64,000 nt of DNA from an uncultured Endozoicomonas sp. (GTDB taxonomy: Bacteria; Pseudomonadota; Gammaproteobacteria; Pseudomonadales; Endozoicomonadaceae). The translations under genes were made by a program, and so were the position numbers. The DNA lies in assembly GCF_947495845.1 (NCBI RefSeq), contig NZ_CANMAO010000007.1, positions 1 through 64,000 on the forward strand, read 5' to 3'. Shown here piece after piece: positions 52,988-61,549 of the stretch; positions within the stretch are counted from its first letter, which is position 1, and each line of letters opens with the position of its first letter. Below the pieces are notes generated by a model that worked only from the letters and a program-made list of their open reading frames with translations, made no database searches and was not told where the DNA came from.

Positions 52988-54535
52988 TCAAGGCCCGGTC
53001 TGCGGATTTGCCTTGGCACTTTCTGCTTCCAGCAGGTTCAGCGCATGGATGTAGGCTTTGGCAGAGGCGATAACAATGTCCGTATCTGCACCAGCGCCAT
53101 TGACGATGCGACCATTTTTCTCCAGTCGAACACTGACTTTACCTTGAGAGTCGGTGCCTGAGGTGATGGCGCTGACGTTGTACAGTGCCAGTTTGGCATC
53201 GGAGTTAGCGCACTTCTCAATGGCTTTGAAAATGGCATCCACAGGACCGTCGCCAGCGCTGGCAGTTTCCTGCTCTTCGCCATTGATCAACAGGGTTAAT
53301 CGAGCTTCCGGGGTTTCCCCCATGCTGGAGCCAGCGTTCAGGGCAATCAGTTTGTATTTCTCAATCAGTTCATTGCTGCTGCGCACATCGCTGACCAGAG
53401 CTTGCAGGTCATCGTCGTAGATTTCGGATTTTTTATCCGCCAATACTTTGAAACGCTGGAAGGCTTCGTTCAATTCTTCCTTGGTATCAAAAGTAATGCT
53501 CAGTTCTTCCATGCGAGTTTTAAAGGCATTTCGGCCAGACAATTTGCCCAACACCAGCCGGTTGGTGTTCCAGCCTACATCTTCCGCCTTCATAATTTCG
53601 TAGGTTTCCCGATGTTTCAGGATGCCATCCTGATGAATGCCGGATTCGTGGGCAAAAGCGTTGGCCCCGACAATGGCTTTGTTGGGCTGCACCGGGAATC
53701 CGGTAATGGACGACACCAGGCGAGATGCTGGCACAATCTGAGTGGTATCAATGCCGGTGGTGACACCTAAATCATCGGAGCGGGTGCGCATGGCCATCAC
53801 GATTTCTTCCAGCGAAGCGTTACCTGCCCGTTCACCCAAACCATTGATTGTACACTCCACCTGTCGTGCACCATTCACCACGGCAGACAGGGAATTAGCC
53901 ACAGCCAGCCCTAAATCGTTATGACAATGTACGGAGAAAATGGCTTTGTCGGCATTAGGGATCCGTTCAATCAGCGTTTTGATGGTATCGCCAAACTGAT
54001 GGGGCAGAGCGTAACCAACGGTGTCTGGAATGTTGATTGTGGTAGCGCCGGCATCAATGGCGGCTTCAATAATACGGCACAAGAAGTCTATCTCGGAACG
54101 ACCAGCATCTTCGCAGGAAAATTCTACGTCATCTATATGATTTCTGGCGCGCTTAACAGCAAAAACTGCCTGTTTGATCACATCGTCCGGCTCCATACAC
54201 AGCTTATATTTCATATGGATGGGCGATGTGGCGATAAATGTATGAATTCGCCCACGCTTGGCTGGTTTCAACGCTTCCGCTGCACGATCAATGTCGTTTT
54301 CCAATGCGCGGGATAGACTGCAAACGGTGCTTTCGGTAATCGTTGAGGCGATGGCTTTTACCGCTTCAAAATCACCGGGGCTGGCCATGGCAAAACCGGC
54401 TTCGATCACATCCACTCGCAGTTTTTCCAGCACTTTGGCGATGCGCAGTTTTTCATCCCGGGTCATGGCAGCACCGGGGCTTTGCTCGCCGTCGCGCAAG
54501 GTGGTATCGAAAATAACGACCTGATTGTTGTTCAT
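52988..54535 (-). CDS. leuA: 2-isopropylmalate synthase LeuA
   Basis: First enzyme of leucine synthesis, condensing acetyl-CoA with 2-oxoisovalerate, 515 aa from ATG 54535 (AGGGA upstream); the open frame to 54631 is non-coding leader. HMGL barrel motifs: [58 protein letters not shown]-terminal LeuA allosteric domain from about 390 ([20 protein letters not shown]) for leucine feedback. It stands alone without leuBCD. The long leader with a Leu-rich leader peptide points to attenuation. Confidence 0.97.
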   Translation of the reverse strand: MNNNQVVIFDTTLRDGEQSPGAAMTRDEKLRIAKVLEKLRVDVIEAGFAMASPGDFEAVKAIASTITESTVCSLSRALENDIDRAAEALKPAKRGRIHTFIATSPIHMKYKLCMEPDDVIKQAVFAVKRARNHIDDVEFSCEDAGRSEIDFLCRIIEAAIDAGATTINIPDTVGYALPHQFGDTIKTLIERIPNADKAIFSVHCHNDLGLAVANSLSAVVNGARQVECTINGLGERAGNASLEEIVMAMRTRSDDLGVTTGIDTTQIVPASRLVSSITGFPVQPNKAIVGANAFAHESGIHQDGILKHRETYEIMKAEDVGWNTNRLVLGKLSGRNAFKTRMEELSITFDTKEELNEAFQRFKVLADKKSEIYDDDLQALVSDVRSSNELIEKYKLIALNAGSSMGETPEARLTLLINGEEQETASAGDGPVDAIFKAIEKCANSDAKLALYNVSAITSGTDSQGKVSVRLEKNGRIVNGAGADTDIVIASAKAYIHALNLLEAESAKANPQTGP

Positions 54536-54545
54536 GATTTTATCC

Positions 54546-54616
54546 CTGCCTCTCGATCGGAAAGGCTGATTGTTTTTTGTTCTTTTATGCTGCTTCAATG
54601 CGATATGAAGAGGCAG
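54546..54616 (-). promoter_or_regulatory. Complementary segments able to sequester the leuA ribosome site
   Basis: CTGCCTCT at 54546-54553 and AGAGGCAG at 54609-54616 are perfect complements. On the leuA mRNA the second segment to be transcribed overlaps the AGGCAGGGA ribosome-binding region just before the ATG. This could form a structure switched by translation of the leader peptide. No classical terminator with a T-run is obvious in the leader, so control might act on translation. Confidence 0.4.
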
Positions 54617-54702
54617 CGCACGACTGGGCAAAGCGCTTCAAGAGAAGTGCGTTGCTGTCAGGCCATCAGGCCGTTGTCCGGGAGATAAAAAGATAATATG
54701 CC

Positions 54703-54810
54703 CTAAGGCAGTAGGAGTAGTAGGCGAACAGGGGCAAAGCGTTGTCTGGGCAGGTTGGGAAAGCCCATTAAGGTTGCTTTTGTTGGGTTACTGCGGTTTT
54801 GCCTGTTCAT
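54703..54810 (-). CDS. leuL: leu leader peptide (five consecutive Leu codons)
   Basis: Short open frame ending RFAPVRLLLLLP and a TAG stop at 54703-54705. The codons CTA CTA CTC CTA CTG are five leucines in a row, three of them CTA, a rare Leu codon in many gammaproteobacteria. This is the hallmark of ribosome-mediated attenuation of leu operons. In-frame ATG starts are at 54819, 54810 and 54768 (39, 35 or 21 residues); none has a strong ribosome site, so the chosen start is a guess. It lies between the leuA promoter and leuA. Confidence 0.75.
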   Translation of the reverse strand: MNRQNRSNPTKATLMGFPNLPRQRFAPVRLLLLLP

Positions 54811-54861
54811 CGTGCCCATCTCGCTTGGGAGTTGTGATACATAGATCGGCTAGGTATTTGT

Positions 54862-54890
54862 ACTATAAAGGCAGAGTTTGGTGGTGACAA
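54862..54890 (-). promoter_or_regulatory. Sigma70 promoter of the leuL-leuA transcript
   Basis: On the minus strand TTGTCA (54885-54890) and TATAGT (54862-54867) with a 17-bp spacer. It lies about 320 bp upstream of leuA and 40-90 bp upstream of the leader peptide, as expected for an attenuated operon. Confidence 0.75.
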
Positions 54891-54940
54891 GGTAGATTTT
54901 AGTGGGAAGGCGTATTTTTCAACGCCCTTACCAAGTGGAG

Positions 54941-55963
54941 CTAGTTGCTTAGTGGGTTTTCTGACCATTGATGGAGAAGGTCGATCCAGGCGGGGTGTTC
55001 GTTGAGGCAGGGAATTAACTCCAGAGACTCGCCGCCGGCTTCTATAAATTCCTCTTTGGCACCAATGCCAATTTCTTCCAGAGTTTCCAAGCAGTCAGAC
55101 ACAAAAGACGGGCAGATCACCAACACCTTTTTAGCGCCTTTTTCTGCCAGCTGTTTCAGTACGTCCAATGTGTTGGGTTCCAGCCACTTGGCTCTGCCCA
55201 GACGGGATTGGAAGCCTACACTGAATTTATCAACGGGAATGCCTGCTTTTTTCACAAAGGCGTCGGTGGTCTGGTAAACCTGATGGCGGTAACAGGTTTT
55301 GTGAGCGACAGATGTCTTCTGGCAACAGCTTTTGTCTTTCAGGCAGTGGCTGCCGGTTGGGTCATCTTTCAGGATGTGCCTTTCAGGCACGCCGTGGTAG
55401 CTGAATACCAGATGATCGTAGTCTTTTTCCAGCCAGGGCGCCGCGCTGGTTACCAGCGCATCAATGTATTCATCATGGTCATAAAACACAGGATGCACGT
55501 TGAGAGGAATGGTGATGCCTAATTCTTTTACCAGGCTTTGTGCTCTTTCGATCACTGTTTTTACCGACGACATGGCGTAGTGCGGATAAAGTGGGAAGAG
55601 CAGGATTTCTTCAATGTCCGGTTCGTTGGCCAGTTTTTGCAGTGCCGCAGACATGTCAGGCTTGCCATAACGCATGGCGAGCTCGACGGGGTGTGTGGTT
55701 TTCTGTCGCAGAAGTTCTGCGGACTTTTCGCTGTTCACTATCAGTGGTGATCCGGCGTCAGTCCAAATAGCCTGATACGCTTCAGCCGATTTTGCCGGGC
55801 GGGTCGGTAGAATAAAAAGGCTGAGTAGTGCCCGGCGAATCAGCCAGGGAAGGTCGATGACGTGCTTGTCCATCAGAAATTCATCAAGGTAACTGCGCAC
55901 ATCTTCAACGGATGTGCTGTTCGGTGACCCTAGGTTAACCAGCAGAATGCCTCTTTTTTTCAT
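54941..55963 (-). CDS. hemH: Ferrochelatase HemH
   Basis: Inserts Fe2+ into protoporphyrin IX, 340 aa from ATG 55963, giving MKKRGILLVNLGSPNSTSVE; the frame extends to a TTG at 56008 inside repeat B. Motifs: YLDEFLMDKHVIDLPWLIRR, MRYGKPDMSAALQKL, LLFPLYPHYAMSSVKTVIE, catalytic His in LVFSYHGVPERHI, CPSFVSDCLETLEEI. The cysteine-containing region (DKSCCQKTSVAHKTCYRHQV) may hold an Fe-S cluster or be only Cys-rich. Confidence 0.95.
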   Translation of the reverse strand: MKKRGILLVNLGSPNSTSVEDVRSYLDEFLMDKHVIDLPWLIRRALLSLFILPTRPAKSAEAYQAIWTDAGSPLIVNSEKSAELLRQKTTHPVELAMRYGKPDMSAALQKLANEPDIEEILLFPLYPHYAMSSVKTVIERAQSLVKELGITIPLNVHPVFYDHDEYIDALVTSAAPWLEKDYDHLVFSYHGVPERHILKDDPTGSHCLKDKSCCQKTSVAHKTCYRHQVYQTTDAFVKKAGIPVDKFSVGFQSRLGRAKWLEPNTLDVLKQLAEKGAKKVLVICPSFVSDCLETLEEIGIGAKEEFIEAGGESLELIPCLNEHPAWIDLLHQWSENPLSN

Positions 55964-55993
55964 GGGCGAATCAGTTCCACAATTAGTTCTATA

Positions 55994-56157
55994 TAAGTAG
56001 TTGACCAAATGAAATCATATTTTCTGAGCAAATGGCCAGCCACTCTGCTGCGTTACAACTCTGGTCACATAGCTACGGCTATGCTCCCGTCGTTGTGCCT
56101 TGCATAGTAACTGTCCACTCACCCAGAAATATTCGATTCCATTTGCACAACTACTTA
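55994..56157. repeat. Repeat family B, copy 2, with flanking direct repeat
   Basis: 164-bp palindromic element with 10-bp perfect ends TAAGTAGTTG and CAACTACTTA. The body matches copy 1 (GAAATCATATTTTCTG; CAACTCTGGTCACATAGCT; CTATGCTCCCG; AGAAATATTCGATTCCAT). TTAGTTCTATATA is repeated at 55983-55995 and 56155-56167, partly overlapping the ends, so the insertion seems to have made a target duplication of about 8 bp or more (GTTCTATA outside both ends). Confidence 0.92.
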
Positions 56158-56262
56158 GTTCTATATAGTTGGCGTAAATGCCATTGTTTCTTTTGAGTAC
56201 GTTATTGTTTATTTGGTAAGCGAGTTTAACAGCTTTGGGGGAAAAGGCGCTTTTATTTGCAG

Positions 56263-56294
56263 GCAACACTGACTCTTTTTAGAGGCAGTGTTGC
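56263..56294 (-). terminator. Strong hairpin after nhaA
   Basis: GCAACACTG (56263-56271) pairs with CAGTGTTGC (56286-56294), and the interior CTCT/AGAG pairs again around TTTT. It begins 8 bp after the nhaA stop on the minus strand. There is no T-run after the stem, so it may stabilise the 3' end rather than terminate. The remaining gap to hemH contains only repeat B and AT-rich sequence. Confidence 0.55.
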
Positions 56295-56301
56295 AGAAGG
56301 T

Positions 56302-57477
56302 TTAGACGTTTTTGCGCCCAGCCCAATGAAGAACGGCGAAGCCAAAGATGGCGGACAGAATAGAGCCTGCCAGTACGCCAATCCGATCTGAAATCATGTA
56401 GCTGACGTCCACATTTTCAAACGCCAGAGAGCTGATAAACAGACTCATGGTAAAGCCGATGCCGCAGAGGATGGACAGGCCATACATTTGAATCCAGCCA
56501 GCGCCGGTTGGCAATTTAGCCATGCCAGATTTCACCGCCAGCCAGCAGAAACTGAATACGCCAATTTGTTTGCCCAGGAACAAGCCGGCGACGATGCCCA
56601 TGGGGATCGGCGTAAACAGACTTTGAATCTGCTGTGCGTTCAGTTCCAATCCGGCATTGGCAAAGGCAAAGACCGGGAGGATGATGTAATTCACCTTACT
56701 GTGCAGATCGTGTTGCAGCTTCTTTAGAGGCGAACGTCCACGTTGGTCAACGGCTTTCAAGGGGATGGTAAAGGCCAGCAATACGCCAGCCAGTGTGGCG
56801 TGTACGCCGGACTTCAATACGCAGATCCAGAGTAAGGTGCCCACCACCAGATAAGGGGATAGCCGGGTGACGCCGCGATAATTGAAGATGGCCAGCACTG
56901 CCAGCAGTACTGCACCAATGCCCATGGATATCAGCGAAAGGTCTTCTGTATAGAACAGGGCAATAATAATGATGGCGCCCAGGTCATCAATAATGGCCAG
57001 AGCCAGCAAAAAGGTCATCAGAGACGCGGGAGCTCGCTTACCAAGCAGGGCGAGAATACCGACGGCAAAGGCAATGTCGGTCGCTGCAGGAATTGCCCAG
57101 CCTTTCAGGGCTATCGGGTCAGCGTAGTTAAAGGCAACGTAGAACAGCGCGGGAATCGCCATGCCGCCGATGGCGCCAATCCCGGGAAGAATCACCTGAG
57201 CGGGGGAGCTGAGCTCGCCTTCTATAATCTCCTGTTTAACTTCCAGACCAATCAGCAGGAAGAAGATCGCCATTAAGCCATCGTTAATCCAAAGTAATAG
57301 GGGTTTGTGGATGTCCAGCGGGCCCACCATAAAGCGAACGGGGGTGTTGAGCAGGGCGTCGTACCAGGTGGCAAAGAAAGAGTTAGCCGCCACCATTGCC
57401 AATGCTGAGGCAATAAAGAGCAGTACGCCGATGGCGTAATCCTGCTGTAAAAAATTGTGAATTCGTCTGGCAAGCAT
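56302..57477 (-). CDS. nhaA: Na+/H+ antiporter NhaA
   Basis: Inner-membrane antiporter, 391 aa from ATG 57477 (GGAGA five bases upstream), matching E. coli NhaA (388 aa); the open frame runs to 57585 but lacks a ribosome site. About 12 TM helices; WINDGLMAIFFLLIGLEVKQ, PAATDIAFAVGILALLGKRA with the two ion-binding Asp residues followed by LAIIDDLGAIIIIALFYTED, and SGVHATLAGVLLAFTIPLK. Sodium export fits a marine habitat. Confidence 0.96.
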   Translation of the reverse strand: MLARRIHNFLQQDYAIGVLLFIASALAMVAANSFFATWYDALLNTPVRFMVGPLDIHKPLLLWINDGLMAIFFLLIGLEVKQEIIEGELSSPAQVILPGIGAIGGMAIPALFYVAFNYADPIALKGWAIPAATDIAFAVGILALLGKRAPASLMTFLLALAIIDDLGAIIIIALFYTEDLSLISMGIGAVLLAVLAIFNYRGVTRLSPYLVVGTLLWICVLKSGVHATLAGVLLAFTIPLKAVDQRGRSPLKKLQHDLHSKVNYIILPVFAFANAGLELNAQQIQSLFTPIPMGIVAGLFLGKQIGVFSFCWLAVKSGMAKLPTGAGWIQMYGLSILCGIGFTMSLFISSLAFENVDVSYMISDRIGVLAGSILSAIFGFAVLHWAGRKNV

Positions 57478-57680
57478 GTTGTCTCCAAGTGCCTTAAGCG
57501 AACCGGCGGTTGCCAGTTGCCCCATATCCATTTCCGCAAACTTGCGGTGAAGCGCCGTTGTGGTGTTAATGGGCGCTGCGGGCAAAAATGGCGCTCAGTT
57601 TATATTGACTGAACCTTGCTTTGTATTAAGGGTAAATACTTAACGTTTCCAGCTTCATTATGACTATCGCCAATTTGCCG

Positions 57681-58541
57681 TTAGTGCATGAGTTTTTGTG
57701 CCAGTGTGACGCGCTCATGCCCTGCGAGATCCTGTTCGGTTCTCACGGCTGAATAGCCTGCCTTAAGGAGAATGGATCGTACGGCTTCTCCCTGATCGTA
57801 ACCATGCTCTATTAATAACATGCCTTCATATTTCAGGGTATTGAAAGCATCTCTGGCAATGGTTCGAATATCTGTTAGCCCGTCTTCGCCGGAAGCAAGG
57901 GCACACATTGGCTCAAAGCGAACATCGCCTTGTTGCAGGTGTGGGTCATCGCTGCGGATATACGGCGGATTGCTGACAATCATATCCAGTGAGTCTGCTG
58001 CGAGCGTTGAGCACCAGTCACCTTCGTTAAATTGTACGTTCTGAACATCATTGCTGATGGCGTTCTCTTTGGCAACCGCCAGGGCTTCAGGGCTTTTGTC
58101 GACAGCAGTGACTTGCCAGTCAGGTTGCTCTTTTGCCAACGCTAATGCAATGGCGCCGGTGCCGGTGCCAAGGTCAGCAATATTTACTTGGTGGGTAGGA
58201 AGTTGCTGAGCAAGTGCCAGTTCAACGAGAAGCTCTGTGTCGGGTCTTGGAATTAACGTCGCGTCTGTGACTTTTAGTTGCAGGCTCCAGAATTCCCGGT
58301 AACCGGTCAAGTAAGCGACAGGTGTTCCATTTATCCGTTTCTTTAATAAAGCGTTAAAACGGGACAGTTGTTCGTCGTTCAATTCGGCTTCAGGCCAAGT
58401 GAAAAAATAGGTGCGGGGTTTATCCAGAATGTGGGAAAGAAGTAACTCTGCGTCCAGTCTGGGCGTGTCACTGGCAGAAAGCATGCGGGATGCTTCTGCC
58501 AGAACTTGATCAATGCGGCGAACCCGCTTGGAATCGTTCAA
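57681..58541 (-). CDS. prmC: Peptide chain release factor N5-glutamine methyltransferase PrmC
   Basis: SAM-dependent methyltransferase, 286 aa, modifying the GGQ glutamine of RF1/RF2. Motifs: RFNALLKKRINGTPVAYLTG, TLIPRPDTELLVELAL, VNIADLGTGTGAIALALAKE, and the catalytic NPPY in DMIVSNPPYI. It starts 3 bp after the prfA stop. hemA-prfA-prmC is a widely conserved set. Confidence 0.97.
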   Translation of the reverse strand: MNDSKRVRRIDQVLAEASRMLSASDTPRLDAELLLSHILDKPRTYFFTWPEAELNDEQLSRFNALLKKRINGTPVAYLTGYREFWSLQLKVTDATLIPRPDTELLVELALAQQLPTHQVNIADLGTGTGAIALALAKEQPDWQVTAVDKSPEALAVAKENAISNDVQNVQFNEGDWCSTLAADSLDMIVSNPPYIRSDDPHLQQGDVRFEPMCALASGEDGLTDIRTIARDAFNTLKYEGMLLIEHGYDQGEAVRSILLKAGYSAVRTEQDLAGHERVTLAQKLMH

Positions 58542-58544
58542 TGG

Positions 58545-59633
58545 TTATTCGCCTGCCGCCAGACTGGCCAGCTGTTCAGTCTGATGTTCCTGAAGCAGTG
58601 GGTCGATCACTGGATCCAACTCACCTTCAACGATTTCTGGCAGCTTGTAGAGCGTCAGATTGATGCGGTGATCCGTCACACGACCCTGCGGATAGTTGTA
58701 AGTGCGGATGCGTTCGGAACGATCACCGCTGCCCACAAGGCTTTTCCGGGTAGCGCTGAGTTCTTTGGCGGCAGCGCTGTCTTGAGCGTCCTGAAGTTTT
58801 GCCGCCAGCCAGCTCATGGCTTTGGCTTTGTTTTTGTGCTGGGAGCGTTCGTCCTGACACTCAACCACGGTTCCAGTGGGGATGTGGGTGATACGAATAG
58901 CGGAGTCCGTGGTGTTGACGTGCTGACCACCGGCACCCGAGGAACGGAAGGTGTCGATGCGTAAATCTTCCTTGCGAATATCAATGGCGGCCTGTTCATC
59001 AGGCTCCGGCATAACGGCCACGGTGCAGGCGGAGGTGTGAATGCGGCCCTGTGATTCCGTTTCAGGTACTCGTTGCACACGGTGTGCGCCAGATTCGAAT
59101 TTCATGCGACCATAAACATCACTGCCAATCACCCGGGTGATGATTTCTTTATAGCCGCCGTGATCGCCATCGTTGGTACTGATGACTTCAATACGCCAGC
59201 CACGCTTTTCTGCGTATTTGGAATACATTCGGAACAGGTCGCCAGCAAAAATAGCCGCTTCATCACCGCCGGTACCGGCACGGATCTCCAGGAAGGTGTT
59301 CAAGCCGTCTCTTGGATCTTTTGGCAGCAACAGAACTTCGAGATTGCTTTCCATCTCGGGCAGTCTTTCGTTACAGCTTTGCAGTTCTTCCTCTGCCAGT
59401 TCCGCCATGTCCGGATCGCCTTCGGCCATCATGGCTTCGGCTTCTTTCTTGTCGCTGATGAGCTGCGCGTACTCTTTGTAGGCTTTGACTACAGGTTCCA
59501 GTTCAGCGTATTCCTGGGACAGTTTGCGGAACTGGTCCTGATTGCTGATGACGCTGGCATCGCTGAGCAGGGCAGACAGCTCTTCAAAGCGGTCGCTGAG
59601 GTTTTCGAGCTTATAGAGAATGGATTCTTTCAT
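58545..59633 (-). CDS. prfA: Peptide chain release factor 1 (RF1)
   Basis: Terminates translation at UAA and UAG, 362 aa. Domain 1 helices (1-110), codon-recognition tripeptide in a PxT context ([19 protein letters not shown]), the GGQ loop in [21 protein letters not shown]-terminal [23 protein letters not shown] is replaced by PET, which is common in RF1 proteins. It lies between hemA and prmC. Confidence 0.97.
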   Translation of the reverse strand: MKESILYKLENLSDRFEELSALLSDASVISNQDQFRKLSQEYAELEPVVKAYKEYAQLISDKKEAEAMMAEGDPDMAELAEEELQSCNERLPEMESNLEVLLLPKDPRDGLNTFLEIRAGTGGDEAAIFAGDLFRMYSKYAEKRGWRIEVISTNDGDHGGYKEIITRVIGSDVYGRMKFESGAHRVQRVPETESQGRIHTSACTVAVMPEPDEQAAIDIRKEDLRIDTFRSSGAGGQHVNTTDSAIRITHIPTGTVVECQDERSQHKNKAKAMSWLAAKLQDAQDSAAAKELSATRKSLVGSGDRSERIRTYNYPQGRVTDHRINLTLYKLPEIVEGELDPVIDPLLQEHQTEQLASLAAGE

Positions 59634-59684
59634 TTCACTTTCAATTGATGAATCAGCAAAAAAAAACAGTTGAACAGAACGCTT

Positions 59685-61001
59685 TTAAGCGTCCTGAGTA
59701 GACGTTGTCGGGTCGGTTTCCAAACCCAGAAGTTTCTCGGCCCACTGCAACTTTTCATGTTGACCGGATGCGGCTGCCAGCTTTAGTTGAACACTGGGGT
59801 GATGCATCATTTTATTGGTCATGGCGCGGGCGAATTGCTGTAGAACCTCTTCAGGGTTTGCGCCTTTGGCCAGCCATTGCATGGCTTTTTCCAGCTCCTG
59901 GTCCCGCAGATACTCGGTGTTCTGGCGATACTGTTTCAGCAAGTGTACCGCATCCAGCGCCCGCAGGCGGGTCATAAATTCGAAGGCGTCCGCTTCGATC
60001 ATGCGTTCTGCCTGTTGGGCGGCATCTTTGCGCTGTTGCAGGTTGTCTTCAATAACATCCTGCAAGTCATCAACGGTGTAGAGGAATACATCTGAGAGTT
60101 CGCTGACTTCCGGTTCGATGTCCCGGGGCACTGCAATATCCACCATAAACATAGGCCGATGCTTGCGTTGCTTCAATGCCCGTTCAATAGCGCCTTTTCC
60201 GAGCACCGGCACCGGGCTGGCGGTGGAGCTGATGACGATATCGCTTTCATGAAGTACCTGGGGCAGGTCGGACAGTAATACCGGTTTGCCGCCAAACATA
60301 TCCGTCAGGCGTTTTGCCCGCTCAATGGTGCGGTTGGCCACAATGATATTGGAAACACCTTGTTGGCAAAGGTGGCGGGCTGTCAGTTCGATGGTTTCAC
60401 CGGCGCCGATCAGTAACGCCGTGTTCTGACTTAAGTCGGCGAAAATCTGCTTAGCCAACCGGGTAGCGGCGTAGGCTACTGACACGGGTTGCTGGTTAAT
60501 GGCGGTTTCAGTACGAATCTGTTTAGCGGTGGTGAAACCGTGCTGAAACAGTCGGTTCAAGCCTGAGCCTGCGGTACCTGCCTCTTGAGCGCTGGCGTAA
60601 GCAGTTTTCAGCTGACCCAGAATCTGGGGTTCCCCCAGAACCATGGAGTCCAGCCCGCAGGCAACACGCATTAGGTGCTTTACGGCTTCCCGGTCGTGGA
60701 AGAAATAAGAATGTTCGATTAGGTGCTGGCTGCCGGTCTGGTGGCTCTCTATGCTGTGATATCGAGTCAGCCAGTTAATAATCTGCTGATAGTAATCCTG
60801 AATGCGGTCTTCGTCATTATGCAAAGTGGCACAGTAGATTTCTGTTCGATTACAGGTCGACAGAATGGCAATTTCATCAATGCCCGTGTATTGTCTGGCG
60901 TCCTGAAGGGCATCAGCTAGCTGGTCGGTAGAAAAGGCAACCTGTTCCCTCAGCGTAATTGGTGCTGTCCTGTGATTAATGCCAGCGGTAAAATACCCCA
61001 T
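59685..61001 (-). CDS. hemA: Glutamyl-tRNA reductase HemA
   Basis: NADPH-dependent first step of C5 tetrapyrrole synthesis, 438 aa from ATG 61001 (GAGGT upstream, MGYFTAGINHRTAPITLREQ); the frame extends to 61064. Catalytic Cys in ILSTCNRTEIYC, GLDSMVLGEPQILGQLKTAY, NADPH domain TALLIGAGETIELTARHLCQ, C-terminal dimerisation domain (about 330-430). It begins the hemA-prfA-prmC set; hemH is encoded nearby on the same strand. Confidence 0.97.
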   Translation of the reverse strand: MGYFTAGINHRTAPITLREQVAFSTDQLADALQDARQYTGIDEIAILSTCNRTEIYCATLHNDEDRIQDYYQQIINWLTRYHSIESHQTGSQHLIEHSYFFHDREAVKHLMRVACGLDSMVLGEPQILGQLKTAYASAQEAGTAGSGLNRLFQHGFTTAKQIRTETAINQQPVSVAYAATRLAKQIFADLSQNTALLIGAGETIELTARHLCQQGVSNIIVANRTIERAKRLTDMFGGKPVLLSDLPQVLHESDIVISSTASPVPVLGKGAIERALKQRKHRPMFMVDIAVPRDIEPEVSELSDVFLYTVDDLQDVIEDNLQQRKDAAQQAERMIEADAFEFMTRLRALDAVHLLKQYRQNTEYLRDQELEKAMQWLAKGANPEEVLQQFARAMTNKMMHHPSVQLKLAAASGQHEKLQWAEKLLGLETDPTTSTQDA

Positions 61002-61549
61002 CAGACCTCTGTTGCTGTTCTGATTCACTGCTACCATAGATGCGACATAATGCGTACAGAGCATCTATAAGTTTGAAATATAAATTTGAAAATGCCACAG
61101 GCCAGTCACTGTACTGTTACCTGACTGCTTTATATACCCGTCGCCTTTCAAGTTGCTACTTTATTGGCCGCGTTCGCTCACACCGATCACCTACTCGTTG
61201 TAGGCTCACGGAGCTTCGCTTACTTGCCGCCGCGTAGCAACTTGAAATCCTTTGGGTATAGTGTGTTGCAAATCCTGTTCAGGCTGTAATAGCTCTTTTG
61301 TACCATTAATCCAGAGTGCGGGTTCCGTCTCAAGTGACTCTTTATATGAGATGCACACAAAATACATGCAAAGAATCTTATGAAACTTATCAGCGCTTGC
61401 TGGATTGGCAGGTGTTTTGGCCGATCAATTCTGCAATGGAAAGCTTGCAACTGCAAACTCTCTTTGTTGCTTTTTTATCATAAGTTCCGTAGTGGCCTTT
61501 CGATGAAAGCTTCATCAGTTAACTTGACAGGGAACAGGGCGCATCACCC
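61002..61549. other. Divergent region between hemA and the TPR lipoprotein gene
   Basis: 548 bp with no gene. It contains repeat family A copy 3 (61133-61260). Open frames in it are short, without ribosome sites, and run through the repeat. The regulatory signals of the two divergent genes must lie here, but I cannot mark a reliable promoter. Confidence 0.5.
61133..61260 (+). repeat. Repeat family A, copy 3
   Basis: 128 bp with perfect 7-bp ends TATACCC and GGGTATA. CTTTCAAGTTGCTAC (from 61145) is inverted as GTAGCAACTTGAAA near the right end. CACCTACTCGTTGTAGGCTC and GCCGCCGCGTAGCAACTTG are shared with copy 1. It is the cleanest copy. Confidence 0.9.
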
